Part shown: positions 24,377 to 35,352 of the stretch, in pieces
How the letters are laid out: each line of letters opens with the position of its first letter
How positions within the stretch are numbered: the stretch's first letter is position 1
From: Ashinkailepas kermadecensis
Taxonomy: Eukaryota; Arthropoda; Thecostraca; Neolepadidae
Direction of reading: 5' to 3'
Assembly: GCA_034440615.1 (NCBI GenBank)
Contig: JAOTOM010005059.1
Coordinates: 606,001 to 670,000 of the forward strand
DNA: 64,000 bases
Notes under the pieces: model-generated
Told to the model about the DNA's origin: nothing
Seen by the model: the letters and a program-made list of their open reading frames with translations, nothing else
The model's database searches: none
Translations under genes and position numbers: made by a program

Positions 24377-27300
24377 CAGGGTTGTGAAAAACCCAGGTTT
24401 TTTTAGCAAAAACCCAATTACCCTGGGTTTTTGGAGAAAAAAAACCTGGGCTTTTGTGGGTTATTGGGTTTTTGGGGCAATCTGAGAAAACACCAAAATC
24501 GTCCAGCGTATGTATTCAGATAACCTCACAATGGGGTCACGAGATGCTGGGTCACGAACCCCCAGCTGGGTCACGAGAAGGCCGCAAAGTTAGTAGTGCC
24601 CTGAAGGCGCTGCACAGTAACATTACCACTCATGACCATCCCGAGAACGGAGGAGACAGAAGCATTTCACGAGCTTCGCGGCCTTCTCGTTATCCAGCTG
24701 GTTGCGGATCTTGCTGTGGATGGGGGCTGAAGTGCTGAAGTGCTGAAGACACGCTCCACAGCGGCGGAACTGGTCGGAAGGCGGTGGATTCGCGTCATCA
24801 ACGTGGCAAACCCATCCGGCAGCGGGTGCTTCTTCGCAGCCTTCCTCTCCATCAGGAGCCACCAGGAGGCCGGCTCGAGGGACTCGACGGTTTCTTCCGC
24901 AAACATCGACTGAGGAAGCTTCTCGTCTTCGATGAGGAACCAGCTGAGAGGCGCCATAAATTGGCGATTCTTGCTGACCACCCACTTCTGCGCCTGCTCC
25001 TCCTGCTCGTGGGTGAGGCCGCTCCCTTTGTACTTTGGGTGCGTCAGATAGGCCGCCATGTGCACCGGGGTCAGCCACTGCTGGAATCGTTTAAGGATGA
25101 CGGCGCGATATGGCGTCAGTTCCTCTTCCTCCAGCAGCTGGACCCAGACGCTGACGCCGTCGCCGAGCGTGCAGGCGTCCGACTGGAGCTTGTCCAGGGC
25201 TACGGACAGCAGCTTCAGCTGGCTGAGCAGGCTTGTGGCGCTGCGGAAGATGGCGGTGTCGTCGATAATTTCGGCGATGTCGTTGTCGATGTCGCGCGCA
25301 TGCTCACTTCTGATGGAGATGTAGTGGGCGTAGTTTTTCAGGAAGGTGTCCACGCAGGCCACCTGACTGCTCCAGCGTGTGTTGTTCGGGATCTGCGGCT
25401 TGACGCTCCCAGGCTTCTCCCTCAGCCAGCCCTGAAACGTGGGGAAGTGAGAACAGAGTCGTTACTAAAAAAGCCAGCGATCGAAAGGCTTTTTTTTTGC
25501 TTTTTAGCTGCTGAGCCTATTCACGAGTGCGATCAAGGCGCCCGCGTGACTACACTCAAGCGAAGTGCATAGAAGATATGTAGATTTACCATGTAGGCTT
25601 ATATTTAATTACAATTTTTGAGTTCTTGGTTACATTAAAGTTTAAATAAAATGTATTTATTTCATTTATTATTATTATTTATTATTATTTATATATATAT
25701 TATTTATATTCTATTATTTATTTATTTTAAATTAAACATGTCATATTCGTTGATGTAATCGTGAAATTTTGCCGGCAAAATAAGACGCAAATATTTATTT
25801 GTCTCATAAATAATTATGGCAGAAATATAAGCAAGGCGTTGCGGCTGATTTTCACTGCTATCACCTGAGCTTGGTGTCTGTTTCGGAAGTACTTCTGAAC
25901 CTCAGTCACGGAGGCCACCACAGTCTTCGGTGTTACGTCATTCTCGACAAGGTTCAGGTAATGCGCTCCGCACCCCACAACGTGGATGGCCCTGGACTTC
26001 TGCAGGATTTCTCTGCACTTAAGCATTTTTGGCTCATTGTCGGAAACGTAGCCAACAACCTGACAGCCATATTTTTATTCGCATCTTTCGATCTCCTTTT
26101 CTGCGACGCTGGCCATGTACTTCGCGTCCTTCTTCTCACTGCCGGTGTCTGTCGCGCCGACGAACACGGCTTCTTTGCCAGTGTACAGACACGTGCCGAT
26201 GATCGGGTTGTTGTGGATGTTCGACCATCCATCCTGGACGAGAGACACGCAGCGACCGGACAGCTTCTCGAACAGCACACCTTCGCATTCCCCGCTGACG
26301 TCGTCCAGGAGTTTGCCAGCCAGAGCGAAGCGGGACGGCGGCTCGTAGGAGCCACCTCTGGCCATCGTCATCAGCTTCTTCATCTGTGGGTTCTCGGCTG
26401 CGTTGAAGGGAATGTTGCACGCGTAGAAAGCTCGGGCGAACTGATGGTCCAACTTTTCCTTCAGCACTTTACTTGTTCGCAGCAGGGTTTGTTGCTCCAT
26501 ACGCGGCGTCTTTTCTGAACTTGGTCCTGCTGCTGCTGCTGTCGGAACATCGTCTTCACTTTCCTCTTGCCTGCCTCGTTTTTGCTGACACTTGAAATCT
26601 TCGCATTTTTTTAGATGGCTTCGCATTCTTTCAATTTTTCCCGTCACCATTGTTTCACAATGGTTGCACCTTTGCTTTCCGTTTTCATGCGGAGTGAATT
26701 CTTCCCGCTCATCTGCTTTGCTTCTTCCGCCTCTGTACATTTTCACACTCAAAATTTACTTTCCAGTTCGCTCCACGCACTCGCACGCAAGCGACGCTGG
26801 CACCAATACCAACGAGCATTGACCTTGTCCAAAGCCCCGTTTTGTTTGACAGCTCCATCTGCAGCCAGAAAGCCACCAAGAGTTCTAAAAGTTTTGTAAT
26901 ATTATGACTGGCACAAAAAAAGGTAGTTAAAATATGTATTTTCATTTTTCCGCCTTAAAATATAATATTGGCAATTGTTTAAGCTTCCGAAAACATCTCA
27001 AGTTATTGATATTTACAATATTGCCTTTTGCCCCTAGCGGTCGTCGCACCTATGTAAATAGTATCTACTATAAACTATTACATGTTGACGAGGGAGCGCG
27101 CCGCGCCGGCACGGAGACGCGGCTGTGCTCGGAGCGTTCAGCCACCCGGCCAGATCATTGGCACCCGGCCAGATCATGACGTCATACAGCCGTCGAAAGG
27201 CACTTGAGCCCGCGCGTGTGTGTGCTCCTTGTGCTGTTCGTCATTCTAGGGCCTGTACCAGTCTGGTTCATGTGCTGCTCTGATAGGCGGTTGGGTACAC

Positions 27301-27778
27301 AAGAGTCTAGGAGCTGCGAGCAAATGAGTTCGAACTGGGGGGGGGGGGGCATTCCATGGGCGCAGATCCCGATCGGATTTCGAAACGCGGCGGGCGCTCG
27401 GCGACCAGCAGATGAACATCCGAGCGCATGCAAGCGCGGCGCGAAGCGCTGCCCACCTGGATGTATTCGATTGGACTCGATAGACTCAAGACGGCACGCA
27501 TCGCTGCCTGTTCCTAATTAATTTGCGGCCATTAGGTACATATTGCTGCTAGCCGGCAATAATGCTGATTGATGCATGGAACTGGTCTAACAAACATTGC
27601 ATCGGGAATTTCCAAAATTCAAGTGCTTGCGTGTATTTCTTTTGCGAATCATTCGTCACTGATTATCCTCTGAGTATTGCCAATTTATATGCTTTGGGTT
27701 TTCGTGGGTTTTGCACCAAAAACCCAACCCAAAAACCCAAAAATCCTGGGTAGTGGGTTTTTGGGTTTCACAACCCTG
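24377..27778 (-). mobile_element. Complete hAT DNA transposon inserted in a minisatellite
   Basis: The left end is CAGGGTTGTGAAAAACCCA and the right end is its inverted counterpart ending GGGTTTCACAACCCTG. CAGGG ends are typical of hAT elements. The identical 8-mers TCCGTCAG at 24369-24376 and 27779-27786 are the expected 8-bp hAT target duplication. Just inside each end are many AAAACCC/GGGTTTT motifs in both orientations, probably transposase-binding subterminal repeats. The element carries one broken two-exon transposase on the minus strand. It lies inside the 68-bp array, between a partial left unit and the remaining units. Confidence 0.95.
24623..26740 (-). pseudogene. hAT transposase with BED-type zinc finger, inactivated
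   Basis: The first true ATG is at 26740. A BED-like zinc finger follows (Cys25, Cys28, His42, Cys46), then a Lys/Glu-rich linker and the catalytic core with SLVQDGWSNIHNNPIIG, VVGYVSDNEPKML and VVGCGAHYLNLV. An intron (25432-25864, CAG/GTGATA to TTTCAG on the minus strand) joins RNRHQAQ to GWLREKPGSVK. The second exon holds TRWSSQVACVDTF and the C-terminal dimerisation block LPTSSAAVERVFST. Two lesions are visible: an in-frame TAA at 26075-26077 in the core, and an 8-bp tandem duplication (GAAGTGCT twice, 24729-24744) that shifts the frame inside the dimerisation block, after which the proper frame resumes with IHSKIRNQLDNEKAAKL. It cannot make full-length protein unless rescued. Confidence 0.9.
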
Positions 27779-28218
27779 TCCGTCAGACTGACACGCTGCG
27801 TGTGCCACAGGACGATCTGGTACCTGCGTGGGCCGCCACTCCGTCATCCGTCAGACTGACACGCTGTGTGTGCCACAGGACGATCTGGTACCTGCGTGGG
27901 CCGCCACTCCGTCATCCGTCAGACTGACACGCTGCGTGTGCCACAGGACGATCTGGTACCTGCGTGGGCCGCCACTCCGTCATCCGTCAGACTGACACGC
28001 TGCGTGTGCCACAGGACGATCTGGTACCTGCGCGGGCCGCCACTCCGTCATCCGTCAGACTGACACGCTGCGTGTGCCACAGGACGATCTGGTACCTGCG
28101 TGGGCCGCCACTCCGTCATCCGTCAGACTGACACGCTGCGTGTGCCACAGGACGATCTGGTACCTGCGTGGGCCGCCACTCCGTCATCCGTCAGACTGAC
28201 ACGCTGCGTGTGCCACAG
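27779..28218 (+). repeat. 68-bp minisatellite whose unit contains splice sites
   Basis: Units start at 27781, 27849, 27917, 27985, 28053, 28121 and 28189 with an exact 68-base period; the last runs into exon 3. A partial unit left of the hAT element (about 24333-24376) shows that the array once extended there. Each unit contains GTGCCACAG/GACGATCTG/GTACCTGCG: the acceptor used by exon 3, nine exon-like bases, and the donor used by the candidate exon at 24184-24341. Confidence 0.9.
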
Positions 28219-28330
28219 GACGGGCCAGCAGCGCGAACTGGTGGAGGTCTTTGAGACGGCCGCCTACCTGGTGTGCGGCGACGATGGCGTGACCTTGGAG
28301 AGGTTCATTTCCATCCTGCAGGCCAGAGGC
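28219..28330 (+). CDS. Exon 3 of the candidate Nox5-type oxidase
   Basis: The exon lies between GTGCCACAG and GGC/GTGAGT. It starts in phase 2, completing Gln with the CA of exon 2, and ends in phase 0. It encodes TGQQRELVEVFETAAYLVCG, then DDGVTLERFISILQARG. The amphipathic helix followed by DDGVTLERF fits an EF-hand-like half-module: Asp, Gly and a hydrophobic position are present, but a full ligand set is not. As I recall, arthropod Nox proteins have at this point a similar LESLAY-x-LCG...SLEKF segment, which is the main reason for the family call. Its acceptor is the last of seven near-identical copies in the preceding minisatellite, so acceptor choice may be ambiguous. Confidence 0.7.
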
Positions 28331-28454
28331 GTGAGTACGGTGTGCTTAGTCCACCACCGGTCACCTGGGGAAGGCCGGCGTCGCGCGGCATGACACGAGC
28401 ATGTAAGCGTGAAGCGCATCCCAAGCCTGGTGTGGCGTGGGGACAGAATGGGGA

Positions 28455-30430
28455 ATAGTGAGTCTAGAGGCGTGGTGGACCATAGAGGTCATTTGCGCCG
28501 CCTTTAAAGCGAGTGGGTTTTGGAAGCAAGTCTAAGGCAGAGGTACATTTTCGTTTAAAGGAGACTTAGTGTATGTGACGTTAAGGTGCTTAAGGCGGGT
28601 CTGGGAGAGGGACGTCTCCTGGATGTTTAGTGTTTTTAGTTTACTCATCCGCAAGATAATGTAGAGTTCAGGTGGATGTGGGTTGACGAGAAAGTTGGTT
28701 TTTCCCGGGTACCGACCTTGTCGAAGCCTACTCTTGTCGAAGAGCGCCGAGGGATATTTACCGTGCGGACAAGGAGGCAGTTGTTCAGACCGCCTATCAC
28801 GCCGGCTGCCGCTTGCTAGTTGTCATGAGTGGGTTAGAAGCAGCATGCTTTCACGCAGGGTTGTGTGTAAGGTTAGTACGGAGTTTTGCAATTTGGCTCA
28901 TCTTCGTCCGTTGTATCTCTGGATAGCCGTCTTAAATTATGAATTGCAGGTGAGCCGTGCAATTGTTGTCTGACGGTACCGCTAGGCAGCCAGTTATTTC
29001 GAATTGGAAAGCGAATCGGCTCACGTAGTTCGATGCCATTCGTGGATGGCTATTTAAGCTATTCCTACGGATGTATGTGCGGTCGTGCAGTGCGTGTTGG
29101 AGTGCGTGTTGGTGGTGTCCACAATGCTTCTGCTAGCTTGGTGGCGTACCGATAGCCAAATAGTAATTGGAGGAGTTCCGAGTGTGTGTCACCCAGAAGC
29201 GATGGAAGCAAGACGGTGATGCCTTCTTTTTGGCAGTCGGCCTTAAGTGGTAGTCTTTGAGCGTCAAAGCTACTACAGTTTAGCAGGATGTGGCTTATGC
29301 TTAATGTGTTGTCGCAGGTGTCGCAGTGAGGTGTTGTATGGTGGTCATCCTCTAGTTCAGGCTGTGTTGGTTTTGTGCAACTGCAGTTCTCAGCCTAGTG
29401 AGGATGACTTCCTTTTGACGGTGCGATTGGTTTTATGTGTTCCATGTGCCTAGCGTTGGTTTGATGTGGGTTTGCTGGAGCGGTGAGGTGTAGAGTTGTG
29501 TTGTGTCCATGTGTTCTGGTGATGCTTACATATGTGGCGTTGTAGGAGTGCTTTGCAATCGTCTATATCGAATATTCCATGCTAGGATAAGTGGTCAATG
29601 CTAAGGCTTGCTTTGCCAGCCCGTCTGCTTGCTCGTTTCCTTGAATTTTGACGTGACCCGGATTCCAGATAAAGGAGAGTTGTTTGCGTTGCGGGCCACG
29701 GCTTGTTGGATTCGATCAATGGCTGGATGTGGCAGTCGTGTGTGCTGTTTGACTGAAGGACTGATTTTGAATCTAAACAAACTACCATGTTCCTGGTTTT
29801 GTGCCCGTTTAGAATCGAGATAGCGGCCAGAATGGCCAGTGCTTCAGCGGTGTAGATGAAAACGTTATCCGGTAGATGTTTGGAAAGCCTGAGGCTTGGT
29901 CCAGTGATGCCGATGCCTACTTCGACCTCGTGTTTTGACCCATCCGTGAATACGGGTGTTTTGTGATTGTTGAGATCGGCGAATTTGTTGAAGGTGCCGA
30001 AAATTTTCGCCGATATGATATCTGATATATTTTCTCAGAGCAAATACTCGACCTTTGGTTGACTGTGGGTATAGAATGCCTTACTTGGCGGTCGAGCTGC
30101 AGTGGCTGGCATTGTGAGGTTAAGATCTGAAAGGGCAGTGGCAATTTGAACAGTAAATGTCGTCAGTTTGTGTCCAAACTGGCTCCTGTCGTATCTGTCA
30201 GGCTGAAAGCATCGCTGCGCCGGGTGATTCTCAATGGACGTGCTTATAATGTGGTAGCGGAACAGCTGTTGTCCTCCTAAAGCGGAGGGGCGGAATGTCT
30301 ACTGGAGTCTACTGGAGTCTACTGGAAGACTGGCTATCGATGCGGCGCTATGGTGCAGCGTGAGCCGCTTCGGTAGATGTGTCGTGCGGTTCGGCACGCT
30401 TATGTCGCGTCACAATGTGACCACTTGTGC
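28455..30430 (-). mobile_element. RNase H-bearing LINE, 5'-truncated (copy B)
   Basis: Reading the minus strand from about 30430 to 28455 gives the C-terminal part of ORF2, an RNase H domain, a CCHC finger and a 3' UTR. The UTR matches 1-745 block by block. The element lies in the intron between exons 3 and 4, antisense to the gene. RNase H is found in several LINE clades (I, LOA, R1-like and others) and I cannot choose among them without alignment. Confidence 0.75.
29080..30300 (-). pseudogene. LINE ORF2 C-terminal remnant: RNase H and CCHC finger
   Basis: On the minus strand the RNase H blocks appear in order: TPVFTDGSKHEVEVGIGI (first Asp, near 29950), YTAEALAILAAIS (Glu, near 29850), MVVCLDSKS (Asp, near 29780) and SFIWNPGHVKIQGNEQADGL (His and last Asp, near 29640). 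The spacing is normal. Further on, HCDTCDNTLSISHILLNC (near 29300) is the C-x2-C...H-x4-C finger usual at LINE C termini. Frame changes between blocks and a stop upstream of ENISDIISAK show it is dead. The reverse transcriptase core itself is absent. Confidence 0.8.
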
Positions 30431-30757
30431 AGAGCCGAGCTAGAACAAAGAGCCGCCATTGCTTCATACCATTGTTCATAGAGCTTGTGGTACCTCTCTT
30501 GTCAGATTTAGGCTGAAACCATTTGCTGGCTGCATGAAGCACACTTCGGCATGGTTGTTCAACTGGTACAATAACCCTTAATGCATCGAAACAACATTTC
30601 TAAATAAGAGAGGAAAGCCGCCATTCTGTAATCCACGTTTTCTCGAAGAAGAACTGAAGCCAGCTACCCATCCACATGACAGCTCCCCGGCTCGTTGATC
30701 CATCCTGTGCCAAATTGTTGCATCCCAGCTGTATTTCAAAAAGAGCAGTAGTACATA

Positions 30758-33133
30758 GGACACCACCCAGGGCAGGTGCCGCCGATGGACACCACCCAGG
30801 GCAGGTGCCGCCGATGGACACCACCCAGGGCAGGTGCCGCCGATGGACACCACCCAGGGCAGGTGCCGCCGATGGACACCACCCAGGGCAGGTGCCGCCG
30901 ATGGACACCACCCAGGGCAGGTACCGCCGATGGACACCACCCAGGGCAGGTGCCGCCGATGGACACCACCCAGGGCAGGTGCCGCCGATGGACACCACCC
31001 AGGGCAGGTGCCGCCGATGGACACCACCCAGGGCAGGTGCCGCCGATGGACACCACCCAGGGCAGGTGCCGCCGATGGACACCACCCAGGGCAGGTGCCG
31101 CCGATGGACACCACCCAGGGCAGGTGCCGCCGATGGACACCACCCAGGGCAGGTGCCGCCGATGGACACCACCCAGGGCAGGTGCCGCCGATGGACACCA
31201 CCCAGGGCAGGTGCCGCCGATGGACACCACCCAGGGCAGGTGCCGCCGATGGACACCACCCAGGGCAGGTGCCGCCGATGGACACCACCCAGGGCAGGTG
31301 CCGCCGATGGACACCACCCAGGGCAGGTGCCGCCGATGGACACCACCCAGGGCAGGTGCCGCCGATGGACACCACCCAGGGCAGGTGCCGCCGATGGACA
31401 CCACCCAGGGCAGGTGCCGCCGATGGACACCACCCAGGGCAGGTGCCGCCGATGGACACCACCCAGGGCAGGTGCCGCCGATGGACACCACCCAGGGCAG
31501 GTGCCGCCGATGGACACCACCCAGGGCAGGTACCGCCGATGGACACCACCCAGGGCAGGTGCCGCCGATGGACACCACCCAGGGCAGGTACCGCCGATGG
31601 ACACCACCCAGGGCAGGTGCCGCCGATGGACACCACCAGGGCAGGTGCCGCCGATGGACACCACCCAGGGCAGGTGCCGCCGATGGACACCACCCAGGGC
31701 AGGTGCCGCCGATGGACACCACCCAGGGCAGGTGCCGCCGATGGACACCACCCAGGGCAGGTGCCGCCGATGGACACCACCCAGGGCAGGTGCCGCCGAT
31801 GGACACCACCCAGGGCAGGTGCCGCCGATGGACACCACCCAGGGCAGGTGCCGCCGATGGACACCACCCAGGGCAGGTGCCGCCGATGGACACCACCCAG
31901 GGCAGGTGCCGCCGATGGACACCACCCAGGGCAGGTGCCGCCGATGGACACCACCCAGGGCAGGTGCCGCCGATGGACACCACCCAGGGCAGGTGCCGCC
32001 GATGGACACCACCCAGGGCAGGTGCCGCCGATGGACACCACCCAGGGCAGGTGCCGCCGATGGACACCACCCAGGGCAGGTGCCGCCGATGGACACCACC
32101 CAGGGCAGGTGCCGCCGATGGACACCACCCAGGGCAGGTGCCGCCGATGGACACCACCCAGGGCAGGTGCCGCCGATGGACACCACCCAGGGCAGGTGCC
32201 GCCGATGGACACCACCCAGGGCAGGTGCCGCCGATGGACACCACCCAGGGCAGGTGCCGCCGATGGACACCACCCAGGGCAGGTGCCGCCGATGGACACC
32301 ACCCAGGGCAGGTGCCGCCGATGGACACCACCCAGGGCAGGTGCCGCCGATGGACACCACCCAGGGCCGCCGATGGACACCACCCAGGGCAGGTGCCGCC
32401 GATGGACACCACCCAGGGCAGGTGCCGCCGATGGACACCACCCAGGGCAGGTGCCGCCGATGGACACCACCCAGGGCAGGTGCCGCCGATGGACACCACC
32501 CAGGGCAGGTGCCGCCGATGGACCCACCCAGGGCAGGTGCCGCCGATGGACACCACCCAGGGCAGGTGCCGCCGATGGACACCACCCAGGGCAGGTGCCG
32601 CCGATGGACACCACCCAGGGCAGGTGCCGCCGATGGACACCACCCAGGGCAGGTGCCGCCGATGGACACCACCCAGGGCAGGTGCCGCCGATGGACACCA
32701 CCCAGGGCAGGTGCCGCCGATGGACACCACCCAGGGCAGGTGCCGCCGATGGACACCACCCACCACCGGGCAGGTGCCGCCGATGGACACCACACCAGGG
32801 CAGGTGCCGCCGATGGACACCACCCAGGGCAGGTACCGCCGATGGACACCACCCAGGGCAGGTGCCGCCGATGGACACCACCCAGGGCAGGTGCCGCCGA
32901 TGGACACCACCCAGGGCAGGTACCGCCGATGGACACCACCCAGGGCAGGTGCCGCCGATGGACACCACCCAGGGCAGGTGCCGCCGATGGACACCACCCA
33001 GGGCAGGTGCCGCCGATGGACACCACCCAGGGCAGGTGCCGCCGATGGACACCACCCAGGGCAGGTGCCGCCGATGGACACCACCCAGGGCAGGTGCCGC
33101 CGATGGACACCACCCAGGGCAGGTGCCGCCGAT
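30758..33133. repeat. 29-bp satellite-like array, about 82 copies
   Basis: The unit begins GGACACCACCCAGGG and continues CAGGTGCCGCCGAT. Homogeneity is very high. Variants are a recurrent GTG to GTA change (about eight copies), single-base losses (near 31637 and 32523), a short unit near 32365 and altered CACCACC spacing near 32760. All six frames stay open for long runs because the unit has no stop in any phase, so frames of about 800 codons here are artefacts. Each unit carries CAGGTG, an E2-box. Confidence 0.95.
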
Positions 33134-33289
33134 GCAAAAACACAATATGTTGCTTTTTTAAAACACTGAAAGCACCTACAGTGGATGTGATACATTTTTT
33201 TTAAAACGGCGGAATCGAAGCCGATGATACCGCACATGCATCCATGTGCGCCACGTTACCTTTTTGTCTTTAGCAGAGGCAGAGTGCCA

Positions 33290-33590
33290 TAGTGAAGCTG
33301 TTTGTGCCGCGTTACTATGTGCCAAACCGTTCATACGTTCACGTTCATATGCCAAGCTGTGTGCGCCACGTTACTATCCGTGTGCGTCACGTTACTATCT
33401 GTTTGCGCCACGTTACCATGCCAAGCCGTGTGCGCCACGTTACTACGCCAAGCCGTGTGCGCCACGTTACTATCCGTGTGCGCCACGTTGCTATCCGTGT
33501 GCGCCACGTTACTATCCGTGTGTGCCACGTTAATATCCGTGTGCGCCACGTTTCTATGCCAAGCCGTGTGCGTCGCGTTACCATGTCAAG
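33290..33590. repeat. 21-bp tandem repeat, about 12 copies, abutting exon 4
   Basis: The core TGTGCGCCACGTTACTATCC recurs at 21-base steps with CCATGCCAAGC variants. It ends about 20 bases before the acceptor of exon 4, so it forms the intron's 3' part where a branch point would be expected. Confidence 0.85.
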
Positions 33591-33608
33591 CCTCACCGAC
33601 TATTTCAG

Positions 33609-33706
33609 GTGGCTCCAAAGTTCTTTCGCATCCTGCAAGAGAAAACCAACCATCACGTCACCGTGAAGGGAGCCATGAATTTCATTGCCAACCTCAGCAA
33701 TGCCAG
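33609..33706 (+). CDS. Exon 4 of the candidate Nox5-type oxidase: decayed EF-hand
   Basis: Bounded by CTATTTCAG and GCCAG/GTAAGC, it is phase 0 at entry and phase 2 at exit. It encodes VAPKFFRILQEKTN, then HHVTVKGAMNFIANLSNA. The helix-loop-helix outline is clear (hydrophobic FFRIL, central V-T-V, hydrophobic AMNFIANL), but the loop QEKTNHHVTVKG lacks the Asp/Asn ligands at positions 1, 3 and 5, so this EF-hand should not bind calcium. In arthropod Nox proteins as I remember them, an FRLxDxDxSGxVxxxExMNFI unit stands at this place. The outline is conserved while the ligands are lost, which is unusual and deserves checking. Confidence 0.65.
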
Positions 33707-34503
33707 GTAAGCTGACTAATGGCAGTGTTTTGAGCTCATGTCCTATGACACAGGCGTTCGTGGAACCGGGAACTCCCGTAGTCTCTTTACCCGACATTGA
33801 CCGGGAATGTGCCAAATTTGCCCGCGTCCAATATTCGCTACGTGGCTGCAGATCCCGAATGGGTCGTGAGGGGGCTCTGGACACCCTGGTTTGGTACCTT
33901 GCTAATGTTAATTTGTCATATTCCCTATTCAATCTGGAAATATGTTTGGAAAATTAGGACTTGACCCTCACTGGCTTCGTGAGAGATCTCCAACCCTGAT
34001 TCGCGATAACTTAAACACGTGCTTATATCTCCACGAAAGTGTATATACTTGTCAGTAGATCAATTATACGGCTCTTGCCAAACAAACAACTATATGGTCA
34101 TGATAAGGCAGGCTTGAGTGATGTCAGAGTGACGTCACGCTTGCCGATTTGTTTTGCAAAAACGCATCGGTACACAGAAATTGACATGTAAGCCGACTAA
34201 TGAGAATAATTGATATCGTCAATTGGAAGCGAGAAACAATTAGTTGATTATTAACGCGCGATGTTGTTTATTACTTTGTTTCAATAATTCACTTTAAAAT
34301 ATTGGCATATTAGTGTCTGTTTTAAAATGATGAAAGTTACTATCAAAATGCTTACGCTTAGGTTCAAAACGTACAGAAAAAAGAAAGTTGTTTTGGAAAC
34401 TACTATGAATAATGCCGCTACCAAATTGTAAACAGTTATCCATAAACATAGCTGCGTTGTTGATTGATATGCACTCCTGTGCATACCACGCCAGCGTGGC
34501 GTG
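33707..34503. other. No recognisable gene
   Basis: Intron sequence following the GTAAGC donor. No element ends or coding segments are seen. Confidence 0.45.
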
Positions 34504-35352
34504 GTGCTAACCCGCCCCGCTGACCCGCCCCGCTGACCCACCCCGCTGACCCGCCCCGCTGACCCACCCCACTGACCCGCCCCGCTGACCCGCCCCGCTG
34601 ACCCGCCCCGCTGACCCGCCCCGCTGACCCGCCCCGCTGACCCGCCCCGCTGACCCACCCCACTGACCCGCCCCACTGACCCGCCCCGCTGACCCGCCCC
34701 ACTGACCCGCCCCGCTGACCCGCCCCGCTGACCCACCCCACTGACCCGCCCCGCTGACCCGCCCCGCTGACCCACCCCGCTGACCCGCCCCGCTGACCCG
34801 CCTCACTGACCCACCCCGCTGACCCACCCCACTGACCCGCCCCGCTGACCCACCCCACTGACCCGCCCCGCTGACCCGCCTCACTGACCCGCCCCGCTGA
34901 CCCACCCCACTGACCCGCCCCGCTGACCCGCCCCGCTGACCCACCCCACTGATCCGCCCCGCTGACCCGCCTCACTGACCCGCCCCGCTGACCCACCCCA
35001 CTGACCCGCCCCGCTGACCCGCCCCGCTGACCCGCCCCGCTGACCCGCCCCGCTGACCCGCCCCGCTGACCCACCCCACTGACCCGCCCCGCTGACCCAC
35101 CCCACTGACCCACCCCACTGACCCGCCCCGCTGACCCACCCCACTGACCCACCCCACTGACCCACCCCACTGACCCGCCCCGCTGACCCGCCCCGCTGAC
35201 CCACCCCGCTGACCCGCCTCACTGACCCACCCCACTGACCCGCCCCGCTGACCCGCCCCGCTGACCCGCCCCGCTGACCCGCCCCGCTGACCCGCCCCAC
35301 TGACCCGCCCCGCTGACCCGCCCCGCTGACCCGCCCCGCTGACCCGCCCCGC
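34504..35352. repeat. 13-bp array, about 65 copies, strongly strand-asymmetric
   Basis: The unit is CCGCTGACCCGCC with CCACTGACC and CCTCACTGACC variants. The plus strand is C-rich and the minus strand carries GGGGCGGGTCAGC repeats. Thirteen bases cycle through all three frames, giving a 13-residue GGSAGRVSGVGQR pattern in minus-strand frames; these are not genes. The G-rich strand has closely spaced GGGG and GGG runs and could form quadruplexes. Confidence 0.95.

Noticed and set aside
27779..28218. A CRISPR-like array
   Set aside because: The period of 68 bases has no unique spacers; the whole unit repeats. The context is an animal intron.
30578..33237. Open frames of about 775-855 codons on both strands
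   Set aside because: They are created by the 29-bp repeat, which has no stop codon in any phase. The flanks have no start context, domain or splice support.
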